From: an uncultured Clostridia bacterium
GTDB taxonomy: Bacteria > Bacillota > Clostridia > Oscillospirales > Acutalibacteraceae
NCBI GenBank assembly: GCA_947302895.1
Contig: CAMYWU010000001.1
Location: 1 to 28,121, forward strand
DNA length: 28,121 nucleotides
Reading direction: 5' to 3'
Of the stretch, positions 1 through 8,173 are shown piece after piece. The number at the start of each line of letters is the position of its first letter. Position 1 is the stretch's first letter. The notes beneath the pieces were generated by a model. The model worked only from the letters and a program-made list of their open reading frames with translations. It did not search any database and was not told the origin of the DNA. The position numbers and the translations under genes are program-made.

Positions 1-2
1 GT

Positions 3-647
3 TCGGTCAATGAGGTCTATGATCTCATGCGCAAATACCGGTTCTATATCACCCACAGCATCAAACTGTTCATCGGTCACGCCCTGCTTGTGCCCCACGG
101 TGTGAATTTGAGCGACATCAAGATCGTATATTCCCATCCCCAGGCGCTTTCGCAGTGCAGCACATTTATCAAAAGCTTTGATATCACGGGGATTAACTAT
201 TCAAATACTGCTGCCGCAGCACAATACGTCAGCCAGAGCGATAAAAACAATATTGCCGCAATATGCTCCGAGCAGGCGGCTAAGAAATATGGGCTTAAAA
301 TTCTCAGAAAAGGCGTTCAGAATGTTACTAACAACACAACCCGCTTCATAGTTATTTCTAAGGATTTAGTTATTGATGAGGATGCTCAGAAGATTTCTCT
401 TATTTTCTCCGCACCTCATACCACGGGCTCGCTTTACAGAGTTCTCGGCAGATTTTCAATGAGCGGGCTGAATTTAACAAAGCTTGAATCACGCCCCGTT
501 GCAAACGGAAAATTTGATTATCTGTTTTATGTTGATATTCTCGGCAATATTAATGATGAAGAAACAATAGATTTGCTTTGTGCGCTTTATGATGAGCTTG
601 AAGAGTTCACTTTCCTTGGCAATTACCACGAGATTTTGCAGTCTTAA
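3..647 (+). CDS. pheA: Prephenate dehydratase (C-terminal part, cut by window edge)
   Basis: This is the 3' end of a gene that begins before the window. The frame is open from base 3 (reading SVNEVYDLMRKYRF), so the ATG at 27 is internal. Prephenate dehydratase converts prephenate to phenylpyruvate in phenylalanine synthesis, in the cytoplasm. The visible part holds the end of the catalytic domain, with the TRF signature in NNTTRFIVIS, followed by an ACT domain containing the ESRP motif (KLESRPVANGKFDYLFYVDI). In this family ESRP belongs to the phenylalanine-binding site for feedback inhibition. Whether an N-terminal chorismate mutase domain is present cannot be seen. The next gene starts 20 bp downstream on the same strand, so the two are probably cotranscribed. 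The ACT domain and TRF motif make the assignment firm. Confidence 0.93.
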   Translation, partial: SVNEVYDLMRKYRFYITHSIKLFIGHALLVPHGVNLSDIKIVYSHPQALSQCSTFIKSFDITGINYSNTAAAAQYVSQSDKNNIAAICSEQAAKKYGLKILRKGVQNVTNNTTRFIVISKDLVIDEDAQKISLIFSAPHTTGSLYRVLGRFSMSGLNLTKLESRPVANGKFDYLFYVDILGNINDEETIDLLCALYDELEEFTFLGNYHEILQS

Positions 648-667
648 ATATTTGGGAGGTGTGGCGT

Positions 668-1438
668 ATGAAAAAAGTTAAGCGCCGCCAAACAAATTTA
701 ATATCGTTTATAATAGCCCTGGCAACAATAGGACTTCTGATATTTTTATCAATTGTTCTTGCAAATCATACCAAGCTTGAAACGCAGTTCAACGCAGTAA
801 CAACCTGGCTTACAAGGGTTGATAATGCGATAGCGAGGCTGGATACGGAAAAGGAAATACTGATTTGTATATTTGCGCTGTATATCGCAAAATGCCAGCT
901 TCCCATCCCCCTCAGCGTTCTTTGTGCAATTTCGGGAATGGTTTTCCCGCTTACCCAGGCGCTTGTTATCAACGCCGTGTTTATGCTTTTCTTCTTTGCT
1001 GTTAAGTATTTTGAAGGAATGTGGATAGGCGGCGGCTGGGCAGGAATGATTTTGAATATTAAAAAAATCAAATTCCTAAGAGACTGGATTCAGTTCAAGG
1101 GCAACGGAAATCCGTATTTCTTATCGGGAACAAGGCTGATTCCCGTTATCCCCATCGGTATGGTTTCAAAATACTATGGCTCAATGAGATATGATTTTGT
1201 ATACTACTCTGTTTTAAGCCTTATAGGCTTTGCTCCAAGACTTTATATCTATACAAAGCTTGGCGCAGCATTCACAAATCCATTTTCAACGCAGTTCATT
1301 TTGTTGTTGATGATAATAGTCGGCTTCACCGGCATAACAAGCTTGGCATTCAATATCTTTTACGGTATTAAATCAAAGCAAATGACTCAAACGCTGCTTA
1401 TCTACAGCGCAAAAGAAAAATATAGAATTGTTTTATAG
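668..1438 (+). CDS. TVP38/TMEM64 (VTT/DedA-like) membrane protein
   Basis: A predicted integral membrane protein of 256 residues. The start is ATG 668, 7 bp after GGGAGGT (654-660); a GTG at 659 in the same frame overlaps that ribosome binding site and is unlikely to be used. Hydrophobic segments lie near residues 11-32, 64-84, 90-114, 175-200 and 205-233. The block GTRLIPVIPIGMVSKYYG (about 154-171) with a following GFAPR resembles the conserved arginine/proline/glycine region of the VTT (SNARE-associated/DedA superfamily) domain. Members are linked to lipid scrambling or flux across the membrane, but the substrate here is unknown. The N-terminus is basic (MKKVKRR), fitting a cytoplasmic start. 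The gene sits between pheA and a GHMP kinase with very short gaps, and the context does not indicate a specific pathway. Confidence 0.8.
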   Translation: MKKVKRRQTNLISFIIALATIGLLIFLSIVLANHTKLETQFNAVTTWLTRVDNAIARLDTEKEILICIFALYIAKCQLPIPLSVLCAISGMVFPLTQALVINAVFMLFFFAVKYFEGMWIGGGWAGMILNIKKIKFLRDWIQFKGNGNPYFLSGTRLIPVIPIGMVSKYYGSMRYDFVYYSVLSLIGFAPRLYIYTKLGAAFTNPFSTQFILLLMIIVGFTGITSLAFNIFYGIKSKQMTQTLLIYSAKEKYRIVL

Positions 1439-1449
1439 AGGTAGAAAAA

Positions 1450-2730
1450 ATGAAGGTTAAAGAGTTAATCAATGCAATCAACAGCGGCTTAATGGATTTA
1501 AATTTAAAAGCCGTTTATGTTAATGATGAAGCAGTTATGGCGCAGAAGCCACGTTATATCGAAACGCTGAATACATTCGGTGAGCTGTTCGGCTTTGAGC
1601 GTGAGGTTTTCGTTATGTCCGCTCCCGGCAGAACCGAGGTTTGCGGAAATCATACCGACCATAATCACGGAAAGGTTCTTGCAGCTTCAATCAATCTTGA
1701 TGCAATTGCAGTTGTTTCAAAAAACGGCGATAATACCATAAGGGTTAAATCAAAGGGTCATAAGATGAATGTTGTTGACCTTTCCGATCTGGAGCCCGAT
1801 GAAAAGAGATACGGCGATTCAACAACTCTTGTTCAGGGTGTTGCAGCTGGAATTAAGAATTTAGGCTTTGAGGTTAAGGGCTTTGATGCCTGCACAACAA
1901 GCGATGTTATGGGCGGTTCGGGACTTTCCTCATCGGCAGCCTTCGAGGTTCTTCTCGGAACAGTTCTTTCATATCTTTATAATGACGGCAAAATCAGCGA
2001 GGTTGATATTGCAAAGGTTGCTCAGTACAGCGAAAATGTTTTCTTCGGCAAGCCCTGCGGACTTCTTGACCAGATGGCTGCATCCGTTGGAACCTTCGTT
2101 ACAATTGATTTTAAATCAACAACCGAGCCCGTTATTAAAAAGGTTAATTTTGATTTTTCAAAATCGGGTCATTCGCTTTGCATTGTTGATACGGGCGGAA
2201 GCCATTCCGATTTAACCGATGATTATGCTGCGGTTCGAGGCGAAATGGAATCTGTTGCAAAGGTAATGGGCAAGGATGTTTTAAGAGAAATCAGCTATGA
2301 GGATTTCTTTAAGGCAATCCCCTCACTTCAGGGCAAGGTTAACGATAGAGCCATTTTAAGAGCAATTCATTTTTATAATGAAAACAGAAGAGTTGACGAA
2401 GCAATCAAATGCCTTGAAAGCGGCGATTTTGAGGGCTTTAAGGATATAATTATTGAATCGGGCAAATCCTCTTATGAGCTTGCTCAGAACGTTTATACAC
2501 CAAAGAATCCAACCGAGCAGAAGCTTTCTCTTGCACTTGCAGTAAGCGAAGAAATACTTAAAGGCAAGGGCGCTTGGAGAGTTCACGGCGGCGGCTTTGC
2601 AGGAACTATTCAGGCTTTTGTTCCGAATGATTTGCTTGCGGAATATAAAGAGGCTATGGAAAGCATTTTCGGCAAGGGCAGATGCTATGTACTTATTATC
2701 CGTCCTGTTGGAGGAACCCAGGTTATCTGA
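1450..2730 (+). CDS. Galactokinase-like GHMP kinase
   Basis: A cytoplasmic sugar-kinase-like protein of 426 residues with the three GHMP kinase motifs. Motif 1 is at 59-74 (PGRTEVCGNHTDHNHG), the ATP-binding motif 2 at 155-165 (GGSGLSSSAAF), and motif 3 at 376-386 (RVHGGGFAG). The candidate catalytic aspartate is D207 in CGLLDQM. The length and the CGLLDQM segment fit galactokinase rather than mevalonate or homoserine kinases. Motif 1 is unusual: classical galactokinases have G-E-H-T-D-Y-N, and here the glutamate is asparagine and the tyrosine is histidine. In classical enzymes that glutamate lies in the sugar-binding site, so the substrate may differ from galactose (inference). No galT, galE or sugar transporter lies next to it. 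The start follows AGAGGTAG, which overlaps the upstream stop codon. Confidence 0.8.
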   Translation: MKVKELINAINSGLMDLNLKAVYVNDEAVMAQKPRYIETLNTFGELFGFEREVFVMSAPGRTEVCGNHTDHNHGKVLAASINLDAIAVVSKNGDNTIRVKSKGHKMNVVDLSDLEPDEKRYGDSTTLVQGVAAGIKNLGFEVKGFDACTTSDVMGGSGLSSSAAFEVLLGTVLSYLYNDGKISEVDIAKVAQYSENVFFGKPCGLLDQMAASVGTFVTIDFKSTTEPVIKKVNFDFSKSGHSLCIVDTGGSHSDLTDDYAAVRGEMESVAKVMGKDVLREISYEDFFKAIPSLQGKVNDRAILRAIHFYNENRRVDEAIKCLESGDFEGFKDIIIESGKSSYELAQNVYTPKNPTEQKLSLALAVSEEILKGKGAWRVHGGGFAGTIQAFVPNDLLAEYKEAMESIFGKGRCYVLIIRPVGGTQVI

Positions 2731-2762
2731 GACTTGGCACATATTGAGGAGAATATTGAAAA

Positions 2763-3722
2763 GTGAAATACATATTTATTATTAACCCGATTGCGGGCAA
2801 CGACGATAAGGCGAGATTTATGTCGAGAATTAAATCCGCCTTTCGTGAAACCGATGATGAAATGATAATTGAGGAAACTCAGACCAGCGGTGATGCAAAA
2901 AGAATTGCTGCAAAATATGCAAATGAATACGGCAGCGATTGCATTGTTGTTGCCTGCGGAGGCGACGGAACCGTTCACGAGGTTGCGGGCGGACTTGCTT
3001 TTACCCAAACGCCGATGATGCTTCTTCCCTTCGGAACGGGAAATGATTTTGCAAAAAAGATTTATAACACAAAAAAAGCCGACCTTGAAGAGATAATTTC
3101 AAAGTTCGGTTTGTTCAGCGGCAAGCCACAATATGAGGTTAAGCCAATTGATGTTATTGAATACAACGGCGAAATCTGCAACAATGTTATGAGCTTCGGA
3201 CTCGATACCCTTGTTGCAGCGCTCGGCAAGAGAATGGCTGATAAAGCGCCCTTCCTCGGACATCAGGCGTATAACCTTGCAGTTATGCCGATATTAATGA
3301 AATCGCTTCATTATAATATCAGCTACGATCTCACCTGTGTTGATAAAAAAACAGGCGAGGAATATAAAATGCAGGAAGTAAATAAGGATTATGCGCTCTT
3401 TGCAATCTGCAATGCGAGCTATTATGGCGGCGGCTTCTGTCCCGCTCCCGATTCAAAGCTTGATGACGGACTGCTTGATTTTGCGCTTGTTAACGGAATG
3501 TCGCTCTTTAAAGCGCTTCCGATTATTCCCAAGTATTCAGAGGGAACAGCAAACGAGGAAACCTACCCGGGCATTTTCAACAACGGATATCTTAAATCGG
3601 GCAGAATCTGGAGCGAGGATGGTTCACCCCTTCCCGGAAACTGCGACGGAGAGATGTTTGAATACAACGAGGTTAATTTTGCAGTAAAGGAAAAAGCGCT
3701 CAAGCTTTGCTTGCTGAAATAA
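2763..3722 (+). CDS. Diacylglycerol kinase-family lipid kinase (YegS/DagK-like)
   Basis: A 319-residue protein of the DAGK catalytic family, which phosphorylates diacylglycerol or related lipids with ATP at the inner face of the membrane. The N-terminal nucleotide-binding domain has the NPIAG motif (8-12), the GGDGT loop (66-70) and PFGTGNDFA (89-97). The C-terminal part has the usual beta-rich sections, including a glycine-rich YYGGGFCPAPD segment and the late GSPLPGNCDGE segment. The start is GTG 2763, 12 bp after GAGGA (2746-2750), and gives the typical MKYIFIINP beginning. It is the last gene of the pheA-led group and is followed by a strong terminator. In clostridia this family includes DgkB, which recycles diacylglycerol, but the exact lipid cannot be told from sequence alone. 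Confidence 0.88.
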   Translation: MKYIFIINPIAGNDDKARFMSRIKSAFRETDDEMIIEETQTSGDAKRIAAKYANEYGSDCIVVACGGDGTVHEVAGGLAFTQTPMMLLPFGTGNDFAKKIYNTKKADLEEIISKFGLFSGKPQYEVKPIDVIEYNGEICNNVMSFGLDTLVAALGKRMADKAPFLGHQAYNLAVMPILMKSLHYNISYDLTCVDKKTGEEYKMQEVNKDYALFAICNASYYGGGFCPAPDSKLDDGLLDFALVNGMSLFKALPIIPKYSEGTANEETYPGIFNNGYLKSGRIWSEDGSPLPGNCDGEMFEYNEVNFAVKEKALKLCLLK

Positions 3723-3751
3723 AAAACAATTTGAAGACCTTTTAAAACACC

Positions 3752-3786
3752 AAAAAACCCACGGATTCAATGTCCGTGGGGTTTTT
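3752..3786. terminator. Bidirectional intrinsic terminator
   Basis: A perfect 8-bp stem (CCCACGGA 3758-3765 with TCCGTGGG 3773-3780) and a 7-base loop, flanked by A6 on the left and T5 on the right. It ends the plus-strand lipid kinase transcript. Read from the other side it has a T-run as well, so it can also end the minus-strand small gene at 3849-3983. Confidence 0.9.
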
Positions 3787-3806
3787 CATTCATAAACGTA
3801 TTAGCT

Positions 3807-3835
3807 GCGGTGCGTCGAGGACGCCGCACCCTACA
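3807..3835 (+). repeat. Hairpin repeat, copy A (forward)
   Basis: A short palindromic unit ending in CCCTACA. The stem pairs GGTGCG (3809-3814) with CGCACC (3825-3830) around a TCGAGGACGC loop. It matches copy C at 26453-26481 except for a few bases, and the stem change T to A is matched by A to T on the other arm. Related inverted copies lie at 5808-5835 and 26500-26527. It lies downstream of the minus-strand small gene. Confidence 0.7.
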
Positions 3836-3848
3836 TTATTTGCCCTTG

Positions 3849-3983
3849 CTATCGTAATACTGCAAAACCGAGGTCGATTACTCCTGAAAGAATACGGGAG
3901 GTCTTATGCATTCCGAGGGTTTCGGTCAGCCAAAGAATCATAAGCGCAATTAAAATTGCAATTATCATTGCTTCCTTGCTCAT
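3849..3983 (-). CDS. Small hydrophobic peptide, 44 aa (unrecognised)
   Basis: A small gene not matching any family I recognise. It begins with ATG at 3983-3981 and ends with TAG at 3851-3849. It begins MSKEAMIIAILIALMILWLT, so about residues 5-22 would span or sit in the membrane, followed by a short tail with basic residues (MHKTSR) and a hydrophobic end (GVIDLGFAVLR). Support for a real gene is strong in its control signals: a perfect AAGGAGG site (3997-3991) 7 bp before the ATG, a near-consensus promoter at 4043-4015, and a bidirectional terminator downstream at 3786-3752. It is transcribed divergently from oadG. It could be a small regulatory or stress membrane protein, or a type I toxin-like peptide. 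The sequence does not decide between these. Confidence 0.72.
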   Translation of the reverse strand: MSKEAMIIAILIALMILWLTETLGMHKTSRILSGVIDLGFAVLR

Positions 3984-4014
3984 TTATTTTCCTCCTTAAT
4001 ATTATCTTATATTT

Positions 4015-4043
4015 ATTATAATCATATTATTAATAGAAATCAA
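4015..4043 (-). promoter_or_regulatory. Sigma-A-type promoter for the 44-aa peptide gene
   Basis: On the minus strand, TTGATT (4043-4038) and a perfect TATAAT (4020-4015) are separated by exactly 17 bp. Transcription would begin near 4008 and leave a leader of about 25 nt before the ATG at 3983. Confidence 0.75.
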
Positions 4044-4065
4044 TAGAAAATTATGATAATTTATG

Positions 4066-4094
4066 TTGAAAAATGCAGGGAGTTGATATATAAT
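4066..4094 (+). promoter_or_regulatory. Sigma-A-type promoter for oadG-oadB
   Basis: TTGAAA (4066-4071) and a perfect TATAAT (4089-4094) have 17-bp spacing. The start point would be near 4101, about 27 nt before the oadG ATG. A second TATAAT at 4108-4113 has TTGATA at 4083 with a poorer 19-bp spacing and could be an alternative. The two divergent promoters of this region lie 22 bp apart and could be regulated together. Confidence 0.75.
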
Positions 4095-4127
4095 GATAAC
4101 AACATTTTATAATGGGGTAGTTTTGAT

Positions 4128-4577
4128 ATGGACTTAATTACGCTAAAGACTTCTATTGTTCCTGATACATCACCTGCGTTTACCTCAACGGTTGTTGTTG
4201 CAGGATTTTTAGTGGTTTTGCTTATATTGACCATTTTGATAATAGTTTTCAGCTTGTTTTCAAAAACAATGTCGAAAACTCAGAACAAAAAAGGAAAAAA
4301 GAAAGTTGAGAAGGCTATTATGACTGAAGATTTAAAGGTTGTTTCTCCTTTTGCACAGGCTAATCCAACACCTGCAATGCCCGTTGCAACAGCTCCTGCT
4401 CCCCGGATTCAACAGGGAGTCAGCGAGGAAATAGTTGCGGCAATTTCGGCAGCAGTTTATATGATGGAGGGCGAAAACGCTGTTATCACAAGCATTAAGC
4501 CGCTCCGCAAAAACCCGATTAATACAAGAAATCCCTGGGCGATGGCGGCAATTGTTCAGAACACTAAGCCCTTCTAG
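4128..4577 (+). CDS. oadG: Na+-pumping decarboxylase gamma subunit (OadG family)
   Basis: A 149-residue, single-span membrane protein. The hydrophobic segment is at about 22-44, followed by a lysine-rich cytoplasmic stretch (KKGKKKVEK) and a proline/alanine linker (NPTPAMPVATAPAP). The C-terminal block (EEIVAAISAAVYMMEG and RNPWAMAAIVQNTKPF) is characteristic of OadG/MmdD-type subunits. In oxaloacetate, methylmalonyl-CoA and glutaconyl-CoA decarboxylases this subunit anchors the carboxyltransferase (alpha) to the membrane pump (beta). The gene precedes the beta subunit by 11 bp, and the ribosome binding site of the beta gene overlaps its stop codon, indicating coupled translation. A weak GGGGTAG lies before its ATG. 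The substrate class cannot be told, because the alpha subunit is not in the window. Confidence 0.83.
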   Translation: MDLITLKTSIVPDTSPAFTSTVVVAGFLVVLLILTILIIVFSLFSKTMSKTQNKKGKKKVEKAIMTEDLKVVSPFAQANPTPAMPVATAPAPRIQQGVSEEIVAAISAAVYMMEGENAVITSIKPLRKNPINTRNPWAMAAIVQNTKPF

Positions 4578-4588
4578 GAGGATTTTCC

Positions 4589-5803
4589 ATGGAAGTATTA
4601 CAAGGCATTTTTGAAGTTTTAAAAAGCATATGGTTAAATAGCGGATATGCTTTTTTCTTCAACGGTGAAGGCTATAAAAACTTAATAATGCTTTTATTTG
4701 CCTTCTTATTCCTATGGCTCGGAATAAAGAAAGGCTTTGAGCCGCTTTTGATGATACCGATTGCATTCGGAATGCTGCTTGCAAATCTCCCGGGCGCAAA
4801 TCTTGCGGTGCAATACCATGACTTGCAGGGCTTTATTGATTTGCTTGCAGGAAGATTAAGCGATGCCTCGGGGCATGTTTTAACGCCGGGATTAATGGAT
4901 TTTCTCTATTTCGGGGTTAAGGCAGGAATATATCCGCCGTTGATATTCCTCGGAATTGGCGCAATGACAGATTTTACCTCGCTTATCGCACGCCCGAGTT
5001 CTCTCATCCTCGGCGCCGCAGCTCAGCTTGGTATTTTCGTTGCATATATTATTGCCATAACACTCGGATTTTTGCCGAATGAAGCAGGCTCAATTGCTAT
5101 TATCGGCGGTGCGGACGGCCCCACAGCGATTTTTGTAACCTCAAAGCTCGCTCCCCATATGCTCGGTCCCATTGCCGTTGCGGCATATTCATATATGGCG
5201 CTTGTTCCCGTTATTCAGCCGCCTATTATGAGAATGCTTACAACAAAAAAAGAGCGAAGCGTTGTTATGGAAAACCTTCGCCCTGTTTCAAAAACTGAAA
5301 AAATACTCTTCCCGATAATGGTAACAATTTTCGTTTCTCTGTTCTTGCCCGATGCGGCAACTCTTGTTGGTATGCTCATGCTCGGCAATCTTCTTAAGGA
5401 AAGCGGAAGAACGGAAAGAATTGCAAAGGCCGCTCAGAATGAATTGATGAATATTGTAACAATTCTTCTTGGCTTATCCGTTGGCGCAACAACCTCGGCT
5501 CAGGCATTTTTGAACTGGAATACAATAAAGATTGTTATTCTCGGTCTTGTTGCCTTTGCTTTCGGAACAGCGGGCGGAACCCTTTTCGGAAAGCTTATGT
5601 ATATTCTTACAAAGGGCAAGGTAAATCCGCTTATCGGCTCTGCAGGTGTTTCGGCAGTTCCGATGGCAGCCCGTGTTTCCCAGAAGGAAGGTCAGAGGGA
5701 GAATCCTTCAAACTTTCTTCTTATGCATGCCATGGGTCCGAATGTTTCGGGCGTTATCGGCTCCGCAGTTGCAGCAGGTATTTTATTAACACTTTTAGGA
5801 TAA
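4589..5803 (+). CDS. oadB: Na+-pumping decarboxylase beta subunit (OadB/MmdB/GcdB)
   Basis: A 404-residue polytopic membrane protein with about nine to eleven hydrophobic segments. It is the part of biotin-dependent decarboxylases that decarboxylates carboxybiotin and drives Na+ outward. The family hallmark GGADGPTAIF is present at 173-182; its aspartate (D176) corresponds to the residue essential for Na+ coupling in characterised OadB proteins. The C-terminal region holds the conserved NVSGVIGSAVAAGILL segment. It is translated from ATG after AGGAGG and directly follows oadG. No carboxyltransferase alpha subunit or biotin carrier gene follows; the next gene is pcrA. The enzyme's other parts must be elsewhere if the complex is functional. 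Confidence 0.93.
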   Translation: MEVLQGIFEVLKSIWLNSGYAFFFNGEGYKNLIMLLFAFLFLWLGIKKGFEPLLMIPIAFGMLLANLPGANLAVQYHDLQGFIDLLAGRLSDASGHVLTPGLMDFLYFGVKAGIYPPLIFLGIGAMTDFTSLIARPSSLILGAAAQLGIFVAYIIAITLGFLPNEAGSIAIIGGADGPTAIFVTSKLAPHMLGPIAVAAYSYMALVPVIQPPIMRMLTTKKERSVVMENLRPVSKTEKILFPIMVTIFVSLFLPDAATLVGMLMLGNLLKESGRTERIAKAAQNELMNIVTILLGLSVGATTSAQAFLNWNTIKIVILGLVAFAFGTAGGTLFGKLMYILTKGKVNPLIGSAGVSAVPMAARVSQKEGQRENPSNFLLMHAMGPNVSGVIGSAVAAGILLTLLG

Positions 5804-5807
5804 AAAA

Positions 5808-5835
5808 TGTAGGGGAGGGTCTCCGTGCCCTCCCG
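5808..5835 (-). repeat. Hairpin repeat, copy B (reverse)
   Basis: TGTAG followed by a stem GGGAGGG with CCCTCCC around TCTCCGTG, then T-rich sequence. Read on the minus strand it has the same layout as copies A and C: stem, loop, stem, then CCTACA. It fills most of the 55-bp gap between oadB and pcrA and might weakly attenuate read-through, as it is followed by ATTTT. Confidence 0.6.
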
Positions 5836-5858
5836 ATTTTAATGTTTAAGGAATTGAT

Positions 5859-8147
5859 ATGAACAAAGACGCAGTTAAACCGAATATTCAGCAGCAGAAG
5901 GTTATTGATGCTGTTGACGGTCCTGTTCTTGTTGTTGCAGGCGCAGGAACGGGCAAAACCGCAACAATAGTTAAGCGAATAGAGAATATTCTGAACCAGG
6001 GCTATGCAAATGCCTGGCAGGTGCTTGCCATAACCTTTACGAATAAGGCGGCAGGCGAGCTTAAGCAAAGACTTCTTGATACCGTTGGCGATGAGGCAAA
6101 CGATATTTGGGCTCACACCTTTCATTCAATGTGCGCAAGAATGCTCCGCCGATTCGGCGACAGGCTCGGCTATTCCCAGCATTTTACAATCTATGATACG
6201 GACGACCAGAAGCGTGTTATGAAGCGTGTTCAGAAGAGCCTGGGAATTGAGGATAAATTCCTCAACCATCGCTCAATTCTTGCCGAAATCAGCCACGCAA
6301 AGGATAGTCTTATCGACCCCCGTGAATATAAGGCAGGAACCGTAAACGATTTTCGCAAGGCAAAAATTGCCCAGTGCTACGAGGAATACCAAAAAGAGCT
6401 TCTCAATTCAGACGCAATGGATTTTGATGATATGATTTTCAACACCGTGCGCCTTCTCAAAGAGAACGAGGATGTTTTGCAGCTCTATCAGCACCAGTTT
6501 AAATATATAATTGTTGACGAGTATCAGGATACGAGCTATGCTCAGTATGTTTTAACCTATCTGCTTGCAGGCGAGTATCATAATATCTGTGTTGTCGGGG
6601 ATGACGACCAGAGTATTTACCGCTTCCGTGGCGCAACCATTGAAAACATTATGCGTTTCAGGGAGCGCTATGAAAAAGAGGGACTCAGGGTTATTCAGCT
6701 TGAGCTTGCTGAAAACTACCGCTCAAAGCAAAACATACTTGATGCGGCTAATTCCGTTATTAAAAACAATAAAACACGCCTTGCCGAAAAGCATCTTAAA
6801 TCATATACTCATCAGGATGGCGAAAGGGTTGTTTTATACACCGCCGCAAGCGAAACGGATGAAGCGCAGTTCATTATCGATGAGATAAATGAAAACGTTA
6901 AAAACGGCAGAAGCTATCGGGACCACGCTGTTTTATACCGTATGAATGCCCAGTCGAGAAACATAGAAATTATGCTTGCAAAATCGGGCATTTCATATAA
7001 GATTATCGGCGGAAACCGATTCTTTGACCGCAAGGAAATCAAGGATATAATTTCATATTTTGCGCTTATCAGCAATACTGCGGATAATGTTCGTCTGCAA
7101 AGGATTATCAACACTCCCAAGCGTGGAATAGGCGATACAATGTTCAGCTATATCCTCGAAATTGCCTCACTCAACCGTATGAGCGCATTCGAGGTTTGCG
7201 AGCATGCGGATGAGTTTTCAAAAACCCAGCGCAGCGCCGCAAAACTAAAGGATTTCTGCGAGCTCATCAGGCATTTTCAGACCTGTCTTGAGGATGGTAT
7301 GAGCGTTAATGATTTGCTCCAGGAGATTCTTGAAAAAACGGCGTATTTTGATTATCTTGATGAGGAAGACCCGACTAAAGCGGACGACAGAAAGAACAAC
7401 GTAAACGAGCTTTCAACAATGCTGATTAAATATCAGGAGGAGGAAGAGAGTTTTTCGCTTACGGATTTTCTTGAGGATGTTGCCCTTGTTTCGGATATTG
7501 ATTCATATAACGAGGATGACGACTGCGTTGTTTTGATGACTCTTCATTCGGCAAAGGGACTTGAATTTCCCGTTGTTTTCATTCCCGGACTTGAGGAGGG
7601 AATATTCCCAGGCAATCAGAGCCTTTACAGCGAGGAGGAGCTTGAAGAGGAGCGCCGCCTTGCCTATGTTGGTATAACAAGGGCAAAGGAAAAGCTCTAT
7701 CTTATCAATGCCCGCCAGAGAATGCTTTACGGAACAACCAACCGAAACGCTCTTTCAAGATTTGTTAAGGAAATTCCTCAGGATATAACCGAGGATAAAA
7801 CGGTTTATCAGCAAAAAAGTTATTATTCACCGTCGGGCTTTGAGCCGGATAATGATTATTATAGCTTCGGAACTCCTAAAAAAGACCATATGTACAGTCG
7901 TTCAAGACAAATCGGCGACCCGAAGCAAAGTTCATCTGCGGCGCACAGCTTCGGTCAGACAGGCGGCGCAAGCGCACCCTCAGGCGTTACATATGCAGTT
8001 GGCGATACTGTTCGCCATAAGAGCTTTGGAACGGGCGTTATTCTTTCAACCCAGCCGATGGGCAACGACGTTCTTCTTGAGGTTGCTTTTGACAAAGCAG
8101 GAACGAAGAAATTAATGGCTAACTTTGCTAAGCTGGAGAAGCTTTAA
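5859..8147 (+). CDS. pcrA: ATP-dependent DNA helicase PcrA/UvrD
   Basis: A superfamily 1A 3'-5' DNA helicase of 762 residues, the usual PcrA length. It unwinds DNA in nucleotide excision repair, mismatch repair and removal of replication blocks. Visible motifs in order are the Q motif (NIQQQKVI, 9-16), Walker A (GAGTGKT, 28-34), Ia (ITFTNKAAGELKQRL), II (VDEYQDT, from D220), III (VVGDDDQSIYRFRGA, about 246-258), IV (LAENYRSKQNIL), V (TLHSAKGLEFPVVFIPG, from 561) and VI (RRLAYVGITRAKEKLYL, from 599). The C-terminal tail after about 700 ends with a small beta module (VGDTVRHKSFGTGVI), which in PcrA contacts RNA polymerase. The start follows AAGGAAT. It is intact and independent of the mutS/mutL locus 5 kb downstream. 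Confidence 0.96.
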   Translation: MNKDAVKPNIQQQKVIDAVDGPVLVVAGAGTGKTATIVKRIENILNQGYANAWQVLAITFTNKAAGELKQRLLDTVGDEANDIWAHTFHSMCARMLRRFGDRLGYSQHFTIYDTDDQKRVMKRVQKSLGIEDKFLNHRSILAEISHAKDSLIDPREYKAGTVNDFRKAKIAQCYEEYQKELLNSDAMDFDDMIFNTVRLLKENEDVLQLYQHQFKYIIVDEYQDTSYAQYVLTYLLAGEYHNICVVGDDDQSIYRFRGATIENIMRFRERYEKEGLRVIQLELAENYRSKQNILDAANSVIKNNKTRLAEKHLKSYTHQDGERVVLYTAASETDEAQFIIDEINENVKNGRSYRDHAVLYRMNAQSRNIEIMLAKSGISYKIIGGNRFFDRKEIKDIISYFALISNTADNVRLQRIINTPKRGIGDTMFSYILEIASLNRMSAFEVCEHADEFSKTQRSAAKLKDFCELIRHFQTCLEDGMSVNDLLQEILEKTAYFDYLDEEDPTKADDRKNNVNELSTMLIKYQEEEESFSLTDFLEDVALVSDIDSYNEDDDCVVLMTLHSAKGLEFPVVFIPGLEEGIFPGNQSLYSEEELEEERRLAYVGITRAKEKLYLINARQRMLYGTTNRNALSRFVKEIPQDITEDKTVYQQKSYYSPSGFEPDNDYYSFGTPKKDHMYSRSRQIGDPKQSSSAAHSFGQTGGASAPSGVTYAVGDTVRHKSFGTGVILSTQPMGNDVLLEVAFDKAGTKKLMANFAKLEKL

Positions 8148-8173
8148 AACGTTCCCTTAACAGCACACGGGGA

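Noticed and set aside
7930..8147. Separate small gene for the C-terminal beta module of pcrA
   Set aside because: It is in frame with the helicase and matches the known PcrA/UvrD C-terminal tail.
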